The notes under the pieces: model-generated | Databases searched by the model: none | What the model saw: the letters and a program-made list of their open reading frames with translations, nothing else | Told to the model about the DNA's origin: nothing | In this document: one piece after another, positions 36,711 to 45,809 of the stretch | Layout: the number at the start of each line of letters is the position of its first letter | Position numbering within the stretch: the first letter of the stretch is position 1 | Assembly (NCBI RefSeq): GCF_000787835.1 | Contig: NZ_BBPP01000005.1 | Coordinates: 214,625 to 278,624 of the forward strand | Reading direction: 5' to 3' | Length of the DNA stretch: 64,000 nt | Source of the DNA: Streptacidiphilus melanogenes | GTDB lineage: Bacteria > Actinomycetota > Actinomycetes > Streptomycetales > Streptomycetaceae | Made by a program: the position numbers and the translations under genes

Positions 36711-37178
36711 GGCGCCAGCGTTCCGCACCTGTTGAGGCCTTGTGATGGGAGTTGCCGGGCTGTGACCCGCTCGTCCGCTTTGTCGTCCCAGCTGAGCTCT
36801 GCCGCCCGCTTCCGGGCCGCTGCGACCCACCGGCGCACTGTCGTGTCGGAGACGTCGATCTGAGGCTGGGACACGGTCCACTGGATTGGCGCCCGCGGCG
36901 ACACCTCCTGAGCCTGCACCCGCAGGTCCCCGCCGAGTTCCACTTCACGAGCTCGCCCGACGTGTGGAACTCGAGCAGCGACCCCCACGAGCGACCGGGC
37001 GTACTACGCGAGCTTCCACCTGGACAACAACGGCAGCATCATCTGCCAAGGTGAGGCCGGCTGGGGACTTCTCCGGCCACCAGTTCCACCCGACCTTGGT
37101 CGGCTGCCAGAACCCGTGAACATGAATCGGCCCCGGCGCGCCCGTGGTGGGCGGCCGGGGCCGATTGCGTTGCTGAGG
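36711..37178. other. Region of gene fragments
   Basis: No intact gene is seen. On the minus strand, near 36780-36880, VSDTTVRRWVAAARKRAAEL looks like a helix-turn-helix fragment. On the plus strand, AYYASFHLDNNGSIICQ and, in another frame, GDFSGHQFHPTLVGCQNP (ending 37119) look like two parts of one frameshifted small protein. Confidence 0.4.
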
Positions 37179-37382
37179 TCAGCCGCGGACGATGTTCGCG
37201 GCCTGCGGGCCCTTGGGGCCCTGCTCGACGTCGAAGCTGACGGTCTCGCCCTCGACGAGCTCGCGGTAGCCGTTGCCGGTGATCGCGCTGTAGTGGGCGA
37301 AGACGTCCGGGCCGCCGCCGGCCTGCTCGATGAAGCCGAAGCCCTTCTCGGAGTTGAACCACTTCACGGTGCCCTGAGCCAT
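37179..37382 (-). CDS. cspA: Cold-shock protein, copy 1
   Basis: The 67-residue OB-fold RNA chaperone begins [17 protein letters not shown] and has DVFAHYSAI, the two RNA-binding motifs. It ends [10 protein letters not shown]. The start ATG 37382 has GGGAGA upstream. It differs from the second copy at few positions and shares its leader design. Confidence 0.97.
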   Translation of the reverse strand: MAQGTVKWFNSEKGFGFIEQAGGGPDVFAHYSAITGNGYRELVEGETVSFDVEQGPKGPQAANIVRG

Positions 37383-37500
37383 GCTGATCTCCCGTTCGGG
37401 ACGGAGGGGCCAGCAGATGGTGCTGACCCCTTGGGTTGGTCGCGTCCTCGAACAGCGGGTGAAGCGGTACGGCGGACAGCGAATACGGGATCACGCTACG
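37383..37500 (-). promoter_or_regulatory. csp leader 1, conserved with leader 2
   Basis: On the minus strand blocks GTAGCGTGATC, CGCTGTCC and GACGCGACC, a hairpin just before the ribosome binding site (37406-37430) and CCGAACGGGAGA recur in the second csp leader (39452-39581). Confidence 0.6.
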
Positions 37501-37574
37501 CCGGATGGACGCCGATCGCGATCAGTCGAGCGATACGACATGCGGGCGGACCCGATTCGGTGCCTGCTGGAGTC

Positions 37575-37727
37575 ATGGAACACCCAATCGTCAGGTTCAC
37601 GAACGAGCTGATGCGCCTCACCAACGACCTCGACCAGGCAACGGCCGCAGAGTTCGTCAGTCACGTCTACAAGGCCGGCTACGAAGAAGGACGCGCCTGG
37701 GAGCCGGCCAGCGACTTCGATGAATGA
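37575..37727 (+). CDS. Small protein, 50 residues
   Basis: EHPIVRFTNELMRLTNDLDQ then TAAEFVSHVYKAGYEEGRAW forms an amphipathic helical protein with an acidic end. CTGGAG precedes ATG 37575. Similar small proteins occur in streptomycete accessory DNA, but I cannot name the family. Confidence 0.5.
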   Translation: MEHPIVRFTNELMRLTNDLDQATAAEFVSHVYKAGYEEGRAWEPASDFDE

Positions 37728-37938
37728 CACGACCCCGGCGCCCGTAGCGGGCCCCGAGGCCTGCTGAACCCTGCAGGGACGTCATACCTGCCTCCACCGT
37801 GCTACCAGAAGGATCACCTGCCACGGGGGTGGTGCCTGCGCCACCCCGAGTCGGGTCCTGGCGTCAGAGACGGGCGCGGCGCGTTGGGGGAGGGTGGTCG
37901 GTGTCCGGAGCGGAGGCGTGCGGGCATCGGGAGGGGTT

Positions 37939-39164
37939 GTGTCGAGGTTCAGGGAAACGTCGCGGGTGGGTGGCCGGGCGGCAGCGGTCGTGGTTGCTGC
38001 GGTGGTGGCCGTGGCGGTCGCGGTGAGTCCGGCGGCGGCGACGGACCGAACCGGGGCTGGGTTCGGTGGCGGGTCCGGGGGCGGGTTCGGGCCGCCGAAT
38101 GCTTCGGCGTTGCAGGCGTCGATCAGCGGTCTGCCGAACCCGGTCATCACCGGCTCGGTGGTCGACGTCGGTGGCACGGACGGAAGTTGGAGCGGTGTCT
38201 CCGGTCTCGGCGACGTGGCCAGGGGGACCGCGCCCACGCCGGACGCGCGGTTCAGGATCGGCAGTGTGACCAAGGTGTTCACCGCGGTCGTCACGCTGCA
38301 ACTGGTCGCCGAGCACCGGATCTCGCTCGACCGGAGCATCCAGCACTACCTGCCGGGCGTCCTGCCGGCCGACTTCCCGCCGATCAGCGTCGCGCAGTTG
38401 CTCGACCACACCAGCGGGCTGCCGGGCGTGGACGTCGGCGACGACGAGAACGACCCGGCCGGGTTCGTCGCGCACCGGTTCGACCATCCGACGACCGCCC
38501 AGATCGAGGCGGCACTCGGCGGGCTGCGGATGAGCTTCGCGCCGGGCACCGCGCAGCAGTACAACGGCATCAACTACTTCCTGCTCGGCACGCTCATCGA
38601 GCAGGTCACGGGGCACAGCTACGCGGCCGAGGTCGACCGGCGGGTCATCCGCCCGTTGCGGCTGGGCGACACGGAGGCCCCGCCGCGACCGACTACGACA
38701 TCCGCGGGCCGCGGCTGCACGGGTACCTGGCCGTCGACACGGACGGCACCGGGACCAAGGACCTCGTCGACGTGACGCGGCAGAGCCCCTACCCCTGGGC
38801 CGAGGGCGGCATGATCTCGTCGGCCCGCGATCTGGAGGCGCTGATGGAGGGACTGCTGGCCGGACGGCTGCTGCCGCGCGCCGAGCTGAACGACATGTTC
38901 ACCGTCCCTGACGTCGCCTACCTGGGCACCAACCAGTGCCAACTGGGCAGCCCCGGCCGGGCCTGCTTCGGCATGGGCCTGATGAGCGCGACGATCGACG
39001 GCGTCACCGTCTGGGGCAAGACGGGCTCGCGACCGGGCTACACCGACGGCGTGTTCGCGACCAGGAACAGTGGACGGATCCTGGTGTACGCGTTCACACC
39101 CACCAGCGAGGCCGCCGACACGAACGCGTTCGTTCTCGGCATCGCCCGGGCCGCACTGAGCTGA
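37939..39164 (+). pseudogene. Secreted serine hydrolase (beta-lactamase/DD-peptidase fold), frameshifted
   Basis: The N-terminal part (frame of GTG 37939) has a signal peptide and class C features: FRIGSVTKVF (SxxK nucleophile) and LLDHTSGLPG. Near 38683, in a GGCCCCGCCGC stretch, the frame changes; homology continues in another frame as TDYDIRGPRLHGYLAVDTDG, WAEGGMISSARDLEALMEGL and WGKTGSRPGYTDG up to 39164. A single-base indel would restore about 408 residues. The usual YxN motif reads QYNGINYF, with Gly where Asn is expected. It is either a recent pseudogene or a sequencing error. GGGAGGGG precedes the start. Confidence 0.85.
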
Positions 39165-39247
39165 GCGCGCGCAGGCCCCGTACCCCGGTCCCCCGGGGAC
39201 GGGGCCTGCGCGTGATGCCTGGTGCTTGCCGTGCGTGGTGCGGAAGG

Positions 39248-39451
39248 TCAGCCGCGGGTGACGTTGGCGGCCTGGGGGCCCTTCGGGCCCTGCTCGACGT
39301 CGAAGCTGACCGGCTCGCCCTCTATGAGCTCGCGGTAGCCGTTGGAGTTGATGGCGCTGTAGTGGACGAACACGTCCGGGCCGCCGCCCTCCTGCGCGAT
39401 GAAGCCGTAGCCCTTTTCGGAGTTGAACCACTTCACAGTGCCCGTTGCCAT
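39248..39451 (-). CDS. cspA: Cold-shock protein, copy 2
   Basis: The 67-residue OB-fold protein has [17 protein letters not shown] and [13 protein letters not shown] 39451 is preceded by CGAACGGGAGACC. Its leader resembles that of copy 1, about 2 kb away. Confidence 0.97.
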   Translation of the reverse strand: MATGTVKWFNSEKGYGFIAQEGGGPDVFVHYSAINSNGYRELIEGEPVSFDVEQGPKGPQAANVTRG

Positions 39452-39581
39452 GCAGGTCTCCCGTTCGGAACGAAGGGCACGCGCGGTGCGTGCCCTTGCA
39501 GCGGTCGCGTCCTCGAACGGCTCGAACAGCAGGGTGCAGCGGCAGTACGGGGGACAGCGAACTACGGTGATCACGCTACCC
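39452..39581 (-). promoter_or_regulatory. csp leader 2
   Basis: It has the same blocks as leader 1. The hairpin AAGGGCACGC/GCGTGCCCTT (39473-39497) is perfect and precedes the ribosome binding site, at the same place as in leader 1 but with another sequence. Confidence 0.6.
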
Positions 39582-39648
39582 GCCACGCCCCCTCCACGAA
39601 CCGGTTCCCTTGCAGAACATTCGCCGGAAGCCCGGGGACACTAGGCCC

Positions 39649-40158
39649 ATGAGTGAACGGATCGGGATCAGTTGGGCAGAGATGCGCGTCCGTCTGGCCG
39701 GCGCGCGGAGCTACTGGGTGTGCACGGCGTCCCCGGCCGGGGTGCCGCACGCCATGCCGGTGTGGGGCGTCTGGCTCGGCGAGCGGCTCTGGTTCAGCAC
39801 CGGGAGCGGAACGGCCAAGGCCCGGAACCTGACCGCCAACCCGCGGGTGAGCGTGCATCTGGAGAGCGCGGCGGAGGTCGTCTCGGTCAGTGGCGTCGCG
39901 GCGGTCGTGCCCGAGGCCGCGCGGCCGCCGGAGGTGGACGCCGCGTACGCCGCCAAGTACGCGCTGCCGCGGACCGGTGAGCCCGCCACCATCGTGATCG
40001 GCGGCTCACCCGTCTTCGCGGTGACGCCGCGTCGCGCCCACGGGTGGTTCGAGGGCGCCTTCGCGGAGTCGATGACGCGCTGGCGGTTCCCGGAGACGGG
40101 AGGGGAGCCGGTCGCGGAGGCGATGACCTACCCCGCCGACGCGGTGGAGCCGTCGTAG
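39649..40158 (+). CDS. Pyridoxamine 5'-phosphate oxidase-family protein
   Basis: The 169-residue split-barrel flavin-binding fold includes SYWVCTASPAGVPHAMPVWG, LWFSTGSGTAKARNLTANP and VSVHLES. Members may use F420, FMN or heme. ATG 39649 follows a weak -10 (CACTAG) closely. Confidence 0.88.
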   Translation: MSERIGISWAEMRVRLAGARSYWVCTASPAGVPHAMPVWGVWLGERLWFSTGSGTAKARNLTANPRVSVHLESAAEVVSVSGVAAVVPEAARPPEVDAAYAAKYALPRTGEPATIVIGGSPVFAVTPRRAHGWFEGAFAESMTRWRFPETGGEPVAEAMTYPADAVEPS

Positions 40159-40334
40159 CAGCCAAGCCGTCCTCACGCCGAGCCGCAGCCGCAGCCGCAG
40201 TCGCAACTGCCGGGCTGCCGAGCCGCCACAGAGAAACCACAAAGAGGCTTCCTACGCTCGCCGAGCCAGCGGGCGAAGCCCACCGCGCGTGCCGACGCGC
40301 ACCCGCCCGCTGCGGAGCTCGGAAGGAGACGACC

Positions 40335-40754
40335 ATGCCCCTCGTCATGCCCAAGCGCGCCCGTCTCGCGGTGGTCGGAATCGCCGTCGCCGGCACGCTG
40401 CTCGCCGGAGGCCCGGCGTTCGCCGCGTCCGGCGGCACGGCGAGCCCGGCCGCGCAGGCCCCGAAGGGCGACGGCGCGCACGCGCTGTGCCTGCGCGTGC
40501 CCAAGCTGCAGCGGCGCATCGAGCGCGACCTGACGCGACTGGCCGGCGGCCAGAACGTGCGCGGCTCGGTCGCCCGCCTGGAGGCGCGCGTCGCCAACGC
40601 GAAGAAGCTGGACCACACCGCGATCGCGACCTACCTGCAGGATCGCCTCAACACCCGTGAGGCGCTGGTCGGCACCCTGAAGCAGCGCCAGACGGACCTC
40701 CAGGGCGTCCAGGCCTGGTGCGGCGCGAACGACAACGGCAAGGGGGCCAAGTGA
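40335..40754 (+). CDS. Secreted helical protein
   Basis: The 139-residue protein has a signal peptide (AVVGIAVAGTLLAGGPAFA, about residues 12-30). The mature part is a charged helical pair (LCLRVPKLQRRIERDLTRLA; VARLEARVANAKKLDHTAIA) framed by two cysteines. GGAAGGAG precedes ATG 40335. It overlaps the next start (GTGA), so the two genes form an operon. Confidence 0.75.
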   Translation: MPLVMPKRARLAVVGIAVAGTLLAGGPAFAASGGTASPAAQAPKGDGAHALCLRVPKLQRRIERDLTRLAGGQNVRGSVARLEARVANAKKLDHTAIATYLQDRLNTREALVGTLKQRQTDLQGVQAWCGANDNGKGAK

Positions 40755-41017
40755 GCACGGGCGCACCCCGCCTTCGGGTCGGCCTCGCCGCGGCTGCGGT
40801 CGCGGCGGCTGCACTCCTCTCCCTGACCGCCTGCGGTGGGGGGAGCGGCAGTGCCGCCGCTCCTGCGGGGGCCGCGTCCAACCCCGCGGCGTCCGCCCCC
40901 GCCGCGGCGCCCTCCGGGGCGACCGGCACGCTGCAGCAGGAGCAGGCGAAGGTCGACGCCGCGCAGTCCGCGGCCGCGGCCGCCGACTCGGACGCGGCGA
41001 CCGACCCGAACGAGTAG
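40751..41017 (+). CDS. Small lipoprotein
   Basis: The 88-residue protein has a lipobox (LLSLTACGGG, Cys28) and an Ala/Pro-rich tail ending in a short helical QQEQAKVDAAQSAAAAADSD. GTG 40751 overlaps the upstream stop. It is probably a partner of the secreted helical protein. Confidence 0.7.
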   Translation: MSTGAPRLRVGLAAAAVAAAALLSLTACGGGSGSAAAPAGAASNPAASAPAAAPSGATGTLQQEQAKVDAAQSAAAAADSDAATDPNE

Positions 41018-41075
41018 CCCCGAAGACCGGAAAAGGACGGGGCAGGCCAGGTGAGGCTGTGTCAGGCTGCGCCGC

Positions 41076-43169
41076 ATGGCCTCCTCCGCACCGCTCCCGC
41101 CCGCACCCGGCCCCGATTCGCTGCCGCGTCAGCTCGCGCGGACGCGGCGTCTCACCCTCGGCGCGCCCACCCGCCTCACCGTGACCGCCGATGGCGGGAC
41201 CGTGCTGTTCCTGCGCGGCCGGGACGGCGCGGACGCGCGCACCTGCCTGTGGGCGCGCGAGCTCGCCACGGGGGAGGAGCGCGTCGTCGCGGACGGCGCG
41301 GACGGAGCCGTCACCGCCTACGGGACCGACGCGACCGGTCGCCGCGCCGCCTTCGTGCGGGCCGGGCGGCTGTGGGTCGCCGACCTCGGGACCGGCCCGT
41401 CGGGTCCGGCCGCGGCGGACACGGTCCGACCCGTGGCCGGTCCGGTCCGCGTGCACGGCGTGCACGGCGGGGACGGCGGGGAAGCCCGGGACGGCGTGGC
41501 CGGACCGGTGTCCGATCCGCGGCCGGATCCGACGGGTCGGCGGATCGCCTACCTGAGCGGTCGTGCGCTGCGGGTCGTCGACGTGGACGGCGGCGGCGAC
41601 CGCCCGATCGCCGCGCCGGGGCCAGGGGACGGAGCCGAGGTCTCCTACGGGGCGCCGGAGCACGTCGCCCGGGAGTCGATGCTCCGCCACCGTGGCTTCT
41701 GGTGGTCGCCCGACGGCGAGCGGCTCCTCGTCGCCCGGGTCGACGAGGAGCCCGTCGCCGTCCGGTACGTCGCCGACCCGGCGAACCCGGCCGTGCCGCC
41801 GCGCGCCGTCCGCTACCCGTCCGTCGGAACGGCCAACGCGGACGTGCGGCTCGGGATCGTCGACGCGGTTCGGGGAGGTTGGACCGAGGTGGCGTGGGAC
41901 CGGGCCGCCTTCGAGTACCTGACGGGCGCCGGATGGGACGAGCACGGCCCGTTCGCGTCCGTGCAGAGCCGGGACCAGCGGACCGTGCGCGTCCTCGGCG
42001 TCGACGGGTCCAGCGGCGGGACCACGCTGCTGGCCGAACAGCGGGACGACGCGTGGGTGCAGCTCGTGTGGGGCCTGCCGGCGCGGACCGCCTCCGGTGC
42101 GCTGCTCACCCACCTGGACCTCGGTGACACCCGGCATCTCGCCGCCGACGGCGAGCCGCTGACCCCGCCCGGCCTCAACCTGCGCGAGGTGCTGTGCGTC
42201 GACGGCGACGAGGTCCTGTTCAGTGCCACGCCGGAGAGCGACCCGTTCTCGACCCACCTGTGGCGCTGCCGCGTCCCCGGCGGCACGTTGGAGCGGCTCA
42301 GCGAGGAGCCGGGCGTGCACGACGGCGTGCAGCGCGGCGGCACGCTGGTCCGACCGGGCGACGTGGACGACCTCTCCGAGACGCCGGTCGTGCCGCTGCG
42401 GCGGAGGCTGCACCGGGTCGGCGAGCGGCGGCTCTGCACGGCCGTGCACCTGCCGTCCTGGCACACGCCCGGCACCCGGCTGCCGGTGCTGCTCGACCCG
42501 TACGCAGGTCCGGCGATGCAGCGAGTCACCGCGGGTGGCGGCTGGGCGACGCATCTGTCCCAGTGGTTCGCCGAGCAGGGCTTCGTCGTGCTGGTCGTCG
42601 ACGGTGTGGGCACACCGGGCCGCGGTCCGCGCTGGGAGCGCGAGGTCCACGGAGACGTCTTCGCGGGTCCGCTGCGGGACCAGATCGACGCGCTGCACGC
42701 GGTCGCCGAGACGTACCCCGAGTACGGGCTGGACCTGGAGCGGGTCGCCATCCGCGGCTGGTCCTACAGCGGCTCGCTCGCCGAGGTCGCGGTGCTGCGC
42801 CGGCCGGACGTGTTCCATGCGGCGGTCGCCGGCGCGGGCGTGACCGACCAGCTGCTCTACGACACGCACTGGCGCGAGCGGTTCCTCGGCCGGCCGGAAG
42901 GCTCACCCGAGGCCTACGCCGCCTGCGACATCCTCCGCGACGCGCCGAAGCTGCGCCGCCCGCTGCTGTTGATGCACGGCCTGGGCGACGACAACGTCTT
43001 CCCGGTCAGCACACTGCGGCTCTCCCAGGCCCTGCTGGCGGCGGGCCGCCCGCACGAGGTCCTGCCGCTGAGCGGCGCGGGACACCGGGTGACGCAGGAG
43101 GCCGCCGCCGAGAACCTGATCCTGCACCAGCTGGACTTCCTGCGGCGGGCGCTGCGGCTGAAGGACTGA
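41076..43169 (+). CDS. S9 prolyl oligopeptidase-family peptidase (DPP-IV-like)
   Basis: The 697-residue protein has an N-terminal beta-propeller (about 30-430, with repeated WSPDGERLLVARVDEEPV-type blades) and a C-terminal alpha/beta hydrolase domain. The nucleophile is in IRGWSYSGSLAEVA (about 564-577); LLLMHGLGDDNVFP carries the acid and SGAGHRVT the His. It should cut short peptides. ATG 41076 is chosen. No signal peptide is visible, so it is probably cytoplasmic. Confidence 0.92.
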   Translation: MASSAPLPPAPGPDSLPRQLARTRRLTLGAPTRLTVTADGGTVLFLRGRDGADARTCLWARELATGEERVVADGADGAVTAYGTDATGRRAAFVRAGRLWVADLGTGPSGPAAADTVRPVAGPVRVHGVHGGDGGEARDGVAGPVSDPRPDPTGRRIAYLSGRALRVVDVDGGGDRPIAAPGPGDGAEVSYGAPEHVARESMLRHRGFWWSPDGERLLVARVDEEPVAVRYVADPANPAVPPRAVRYPSVGTANADVRLGIVDAVRGGWTEVAWDRAAFEYLTGAGWDEHGPFASVQSRDQRTVRVLGVDGSSGGTTLLAEQRDDAWVQLVWGLPARTASGALLTHLDLGDTRHLAADGEPLTPPGLNLREVLCVDGDEVLFSATPESDPFSTHLWRCRVPGGTLERLSEEPGVHDGVQRGGTLVRPGDVDDLSETPVVPLRRRLHRVGERRLCTAVHLPSWHTPGTRLPVLLDPYAGPAMQRVTAGGGWATHLSQWFAEQGFVVLVVDGVGTPGRGPRWEREVHGDVFAGPLRDQIDALHAVAETYPEYGLDLERVAIRGWSYSGSLAEVAVLRRPDVFHAAVAGAGVTDQLLYDTHWRERFLGRPEGSPEAYAACDILRDAPKLRRPLLLMHGLGDDNVFPVSTLRLSQALLAAGRPHEVLPLSGAGHRVTQEAAAENLILHQLDFLRRALRLKD

Positions 43170-43187
43170 GCCGGCCCGGAGGAGCGG

Positions 43188-43511
43188 TCAGACGCCGGTG
43201 ACGGTGGTCAGCAGGACGACGGCGTCGCTCAGCGCCATCAGGTCGTGCCGCTCCTGCGGAACCTCGGCGAGCTCCCCCGCGCCGAGCGAGACCATCCCCC
43301 CGGACTCCGTGCTGATCTGCACGCTTCCGGCCAGCACCAGCACGCTGGCCGCGTGCGGGGCGTCGTGCTCACCCAAGACGGACCCCTGGGTCAGCGCGAT
43401 GAGGGACTGGCGCAGCATGTTCAGATGCAGCAGCAGCCGCGCGGCGCGTCCGTTGGGCGACTGCCGCGCCTGCTCGAGCTGTCCGCGGGCGACGAGGGTG
43501 AGTTCGTCCAT
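43188..43511 (-). CDS. Cupin-like small protein
   Basis: The 107-residue protein has a single cupin core: SVLVLAGSVQISTESGGMVS and LAEVPQERHDLMALSDAVVL. It is convergent with the S9 peptidase and divergent from argS. The metal or ligand is not evident. Confidence 0.8.
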   Translation of the reverse strand: MDELTLVARGQLEQARQSPNGRAARLLLHLNMLRQSLIALTQGSVLGEHDAPHAASVLVLAGSVQISTESGGMVSLGAGELAEVPQERHDLMALSDAVVLLTTVTGV

Positions 43512-43634
43512 GGGATCAGTGTGGGGTCGACGCCTGCCCTTCGCACGGCGAGGTCCGACCGGACCGGCGTGCGACAGGGCCGGGGCGCCGCCTAAACCAG
43601 GTGCCGGTTGTCGCCTGCTCGGCGAGAATGCCGT

Positions 43635-45431
43635 ATGACCACCACCGCAGCCGCGCCGGAGTGCGCGCACGCCGTCGCCCATACGCCCGTCGAGTCGCTC
43701 GCGGTCGTGGTGGAGCGCCGCGTCGCGGACGCGCTGGGTGGGGCGGAACCCCTGCTGCGGCGGAGCGAGCGGGCGGACTTCCAAGCCAACGGTGTGCTGC
43801 CGCTGGCCAAGGCGCGGGGGACGAATCCGGCCGCGCTGGCGGCGAACGTCGCCGCGCAGGTCGGGGCGCTGGACGTGGTGGCGCGGTGCGCCGTCTCGGG
43901 GCCGGGGTTCCTCAACATCGACATCGCGGACCGGGCGCTGCTGGAGAACCTGGCCGCGCGGGCGGCCGATCCGCGGCTCGGGGTGCCGCTGATCGCCGCG
44001 CCCGGCGTGACCGTCGTCGACTACAGCTCGCCCAACGTCGCCAAGGAGATGCACGTCGGCCACGTGCGGTCGACGGTGATCGGCGACGCGCTGGCCCGGG
44101 TGTTCGAGTTCACCGGGGAGACCGTGGTCCGGCGGAACCATGTCGGCGACTGGGGCACCTCCTTCGGCATGCTCATCGAGCAGCTCTTCGAGGAGGGGGA
44201 GACCCCGGCGGACATCCTCGCGCTCGGCGCGGCGTACCGGCGGGCGCGGGCGCGGTTCGACGCCGAGGCGGACTTCGCCGAGCGGGCGAGGCTGCGGGTC
44301 GTCGCACTGCAGGCGGGTGACGAGCGGACGCTGGTGGCCTGGCGGGAGCTGGTGGCGGTGTCCCAGCGGCACTTCCAGGAGACCTACGCCCAGCTGGGGG
44401 TGCTGCTCCAGGAGTCCGACGCGGTCGGCGAGAGCCACTACAACCCGAAGCTCCCACAGGTCTGCGCGGACCTGGAGGCGGCGGGCATCGCGGTCGCCTC
44501 GGAGGGCGCCCTCTGCGTCTTCCCCGAGAACGCGGGCGAGGGCGGGGGCGACGGGGGCGCGCCGCTGATCGTCCGGAAGGGCGACGGCGGCTACGGCTAC
44601 GCGGTGACGGACCTCGCCGCGATCCGGGAGCGGGTCGGCGGGCTGGGCGCGCGGCGGCTGCTGTATCTGGTGGACGCGCGGCAGGCGCGGCACTTCGCAC
44701 AGGTCTTCGCGACGGCGCGGCGGGCCGGCTGGCTGCCGGAGGGGGTGACCGCGCGGCACCTCCCCTTCGGCATGGTGCTCGGACCGGACGGGCGGCCGTT
44801 CCGGACCCGGTCGGGTGACACCGTCGCGCTGCAGGAGCTGCTCGATCAGGCGACGGCGAAGGCGGCGGAGATCGTCGCCGCCAAGAACCCGGGGCTGAGC
44901 ACCGAGGAGCTGGCGGATCGGGCGCGGCAGGTCGGTATGGGCGCGCTCAAGTACGCGGACCTGTCCAACAACCGGATCAAGGACTACGTCTTCGACCCGG
45001 ACCGGATGCTCTCGCTCACCGGCGACACCGCGACCTACCTCCAGTACGCGCATGCCCGGATGCGGTCGGTCCTGCGGAAGGCCGAGGCGGCCGATCCCGC
45101 AGGTGAGGCGGGTGACGCGGGTGAGACGGGTGAGCGGCTCGCCGCCGCGCCCGGTCTGCCGTTGCAGCCCGCCGAGCGGGCGCTCGGACTGCTGCTGGAC
45201 GAGTTCGGCGCCGCGGTTGCGGCGGTGGCGGAGACGTGCGAGCCGCACCGGCTCTGCGCCTACCTGCACGCGCTGGCCACGGCTTTTTCTGCGTTCTGGG
45301 AGCGCTGCCCGGTACTGAAGGCCGAGGACGCCGCGGTGCGGCGGAACCGGCTGCTGCTGTGCGCGCTCAGCGCGCGGACGCTGGAGCTCGGCATGGGCCT
45401 GCTGGGGATCGAGGCCCCACCCCGGTTGTAG
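43635..45431 (+). CDS. argS: Arginyl-tRNA synthetase
   Basis: The 598-residue class I synthetase has an N-terminal Arg-tRNA domain, then VVDYSSPNVAKEMHVGHVRS (HIGH-like HVGH, about 134-153), and a MSK-like loop FRTRSGDTVALQ in place of KMSKS. The C-terminal DALR anticodon-binding domain begins TYLQYAHARM. Streptomycetes may carry a second argS; this one is not in an operon with lysA-type genes. ATG 43635 lies 6 bases after GAGAAT, so it is likely leaderless. Confidence 0.95.
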   Translation: MTTTAAAPECAHAVAHTPVESLAVVVERRVADALGGAEPLLRRSERADFQANGVLPLAKARGTNPAALAANVAAQVGALDVVARCAVSGPGFLNIDIADRALLENLAARAADPRLGVPLIAAPGVTVVDYSSPNVAKEMHVGHVRSTVIGDALARVFEFTGETVVRRNHVGDWGTSFGMLIEQLFEEGETPADILALGAAYRRARARFDAEADFAERARLRVVALQAGDERTLVAWRELVAVSQRHFQETYAQLGVLLQESDAVGESHYNPKLPQVCADLEAAGIAVASEGALCVFPENAGEGGGDGGAPLIVRKGDGGYGYAVTDLAAIRERVGGLGARRLLYLVDARQARHFAQVFATARRAGWLPEGVTARHLPFGMVLGPDGRPFRTRSGDTVALQELLDQATAKAAEIVAAKNPGLSTEELADRARQVGMGALKYADLSNNRIKDYVFDPDRMLSLTGDTATYLQYAHARMRSVLRKAEAADPAGEAGDAGETGERLAAAPGLPLQPAERALGLLLDEFGAAVAAVAETCEPHRLCAYLHALATAFSAFWERCPVLKAEDAAVRRNRLLLCALSARTLELGMGLLGIEAPPRL

Positions 45432-45433
45432 TG

Positions 45434-45453
45434 ATCCCCAGGCGCCTGGGGAT
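45434..45453. repeat. 20-bp perfect palindrome after argS
   Basis: ATCCCCAGGCGCCTGGGGAT begins 3 bases past the argS stop. With no loop it is more like a protein-binding site than a terminator. Confidence 0.6.
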
Positions 45454-45488
45454 AACGCCATCCCTCTTGGCAGGAAAGGAGATTCGAC

Positions 45489-45608
45489 GTGCAGGCCGAG
45501 CTCGAAGTGCTGCGCTCCATACTGCCAAGCAGATATGTCGATGCATCAGTTAGCTTGCTGACATGGCAAGTTGACCGACTCTGTGAGGAGCCTGTCAGTG
45601 CGCCGTGA
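45489..45608 (+). CDS. Possible 39-residue protein
   Basis: GTG 45489 follows AAAGGAG by 7 bases. It reads QAELEVLRSILPSRYVDASV, then SLLTWQVDRLCEEPVSAP. The first 11 codons are GC-rich at third positions; the rest are not. Unrecognised; it may be a remnant. Confidence 0.35.
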   Translation: MQAELEVLRSILPSRYVDASVSLLTWQVDRLCEEPVSAP

Positions 45609-45659
45609 GGACGGCGGGGCCCGCCGTGAGCCGGTCGGGCAGGTCGCCCGGCCGGAGAG

Positions 45660-45703
45660 TTATCCACAGAGCCGGGCGCTCCCACTCCGGTTTCTGTGGA
45701 TAA
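45660..45703. promoter_or_regulatory. Pair of perfect DnaA boxes, inverted
   Basis: TTATCCACA (45660-45668) and TGTGGATAA (45695-45703) are inverted, 26 bases apart. A one-mismatch box (TGGGGATAA) lies at 45447-45455. These are perfect matches to the general DnaA consensus. Confidence 0.75.
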
Positions 45704-45809
45704 CGGCGGTCGCCTACTCCGTGAGGATGACTTTTCCCTCATCCGGGCCCAGGGCCGATCAGGACCAGGGGCTGATGAACCTCATACCTGGCCAGGCTAC
45801 GGTGCAGTT

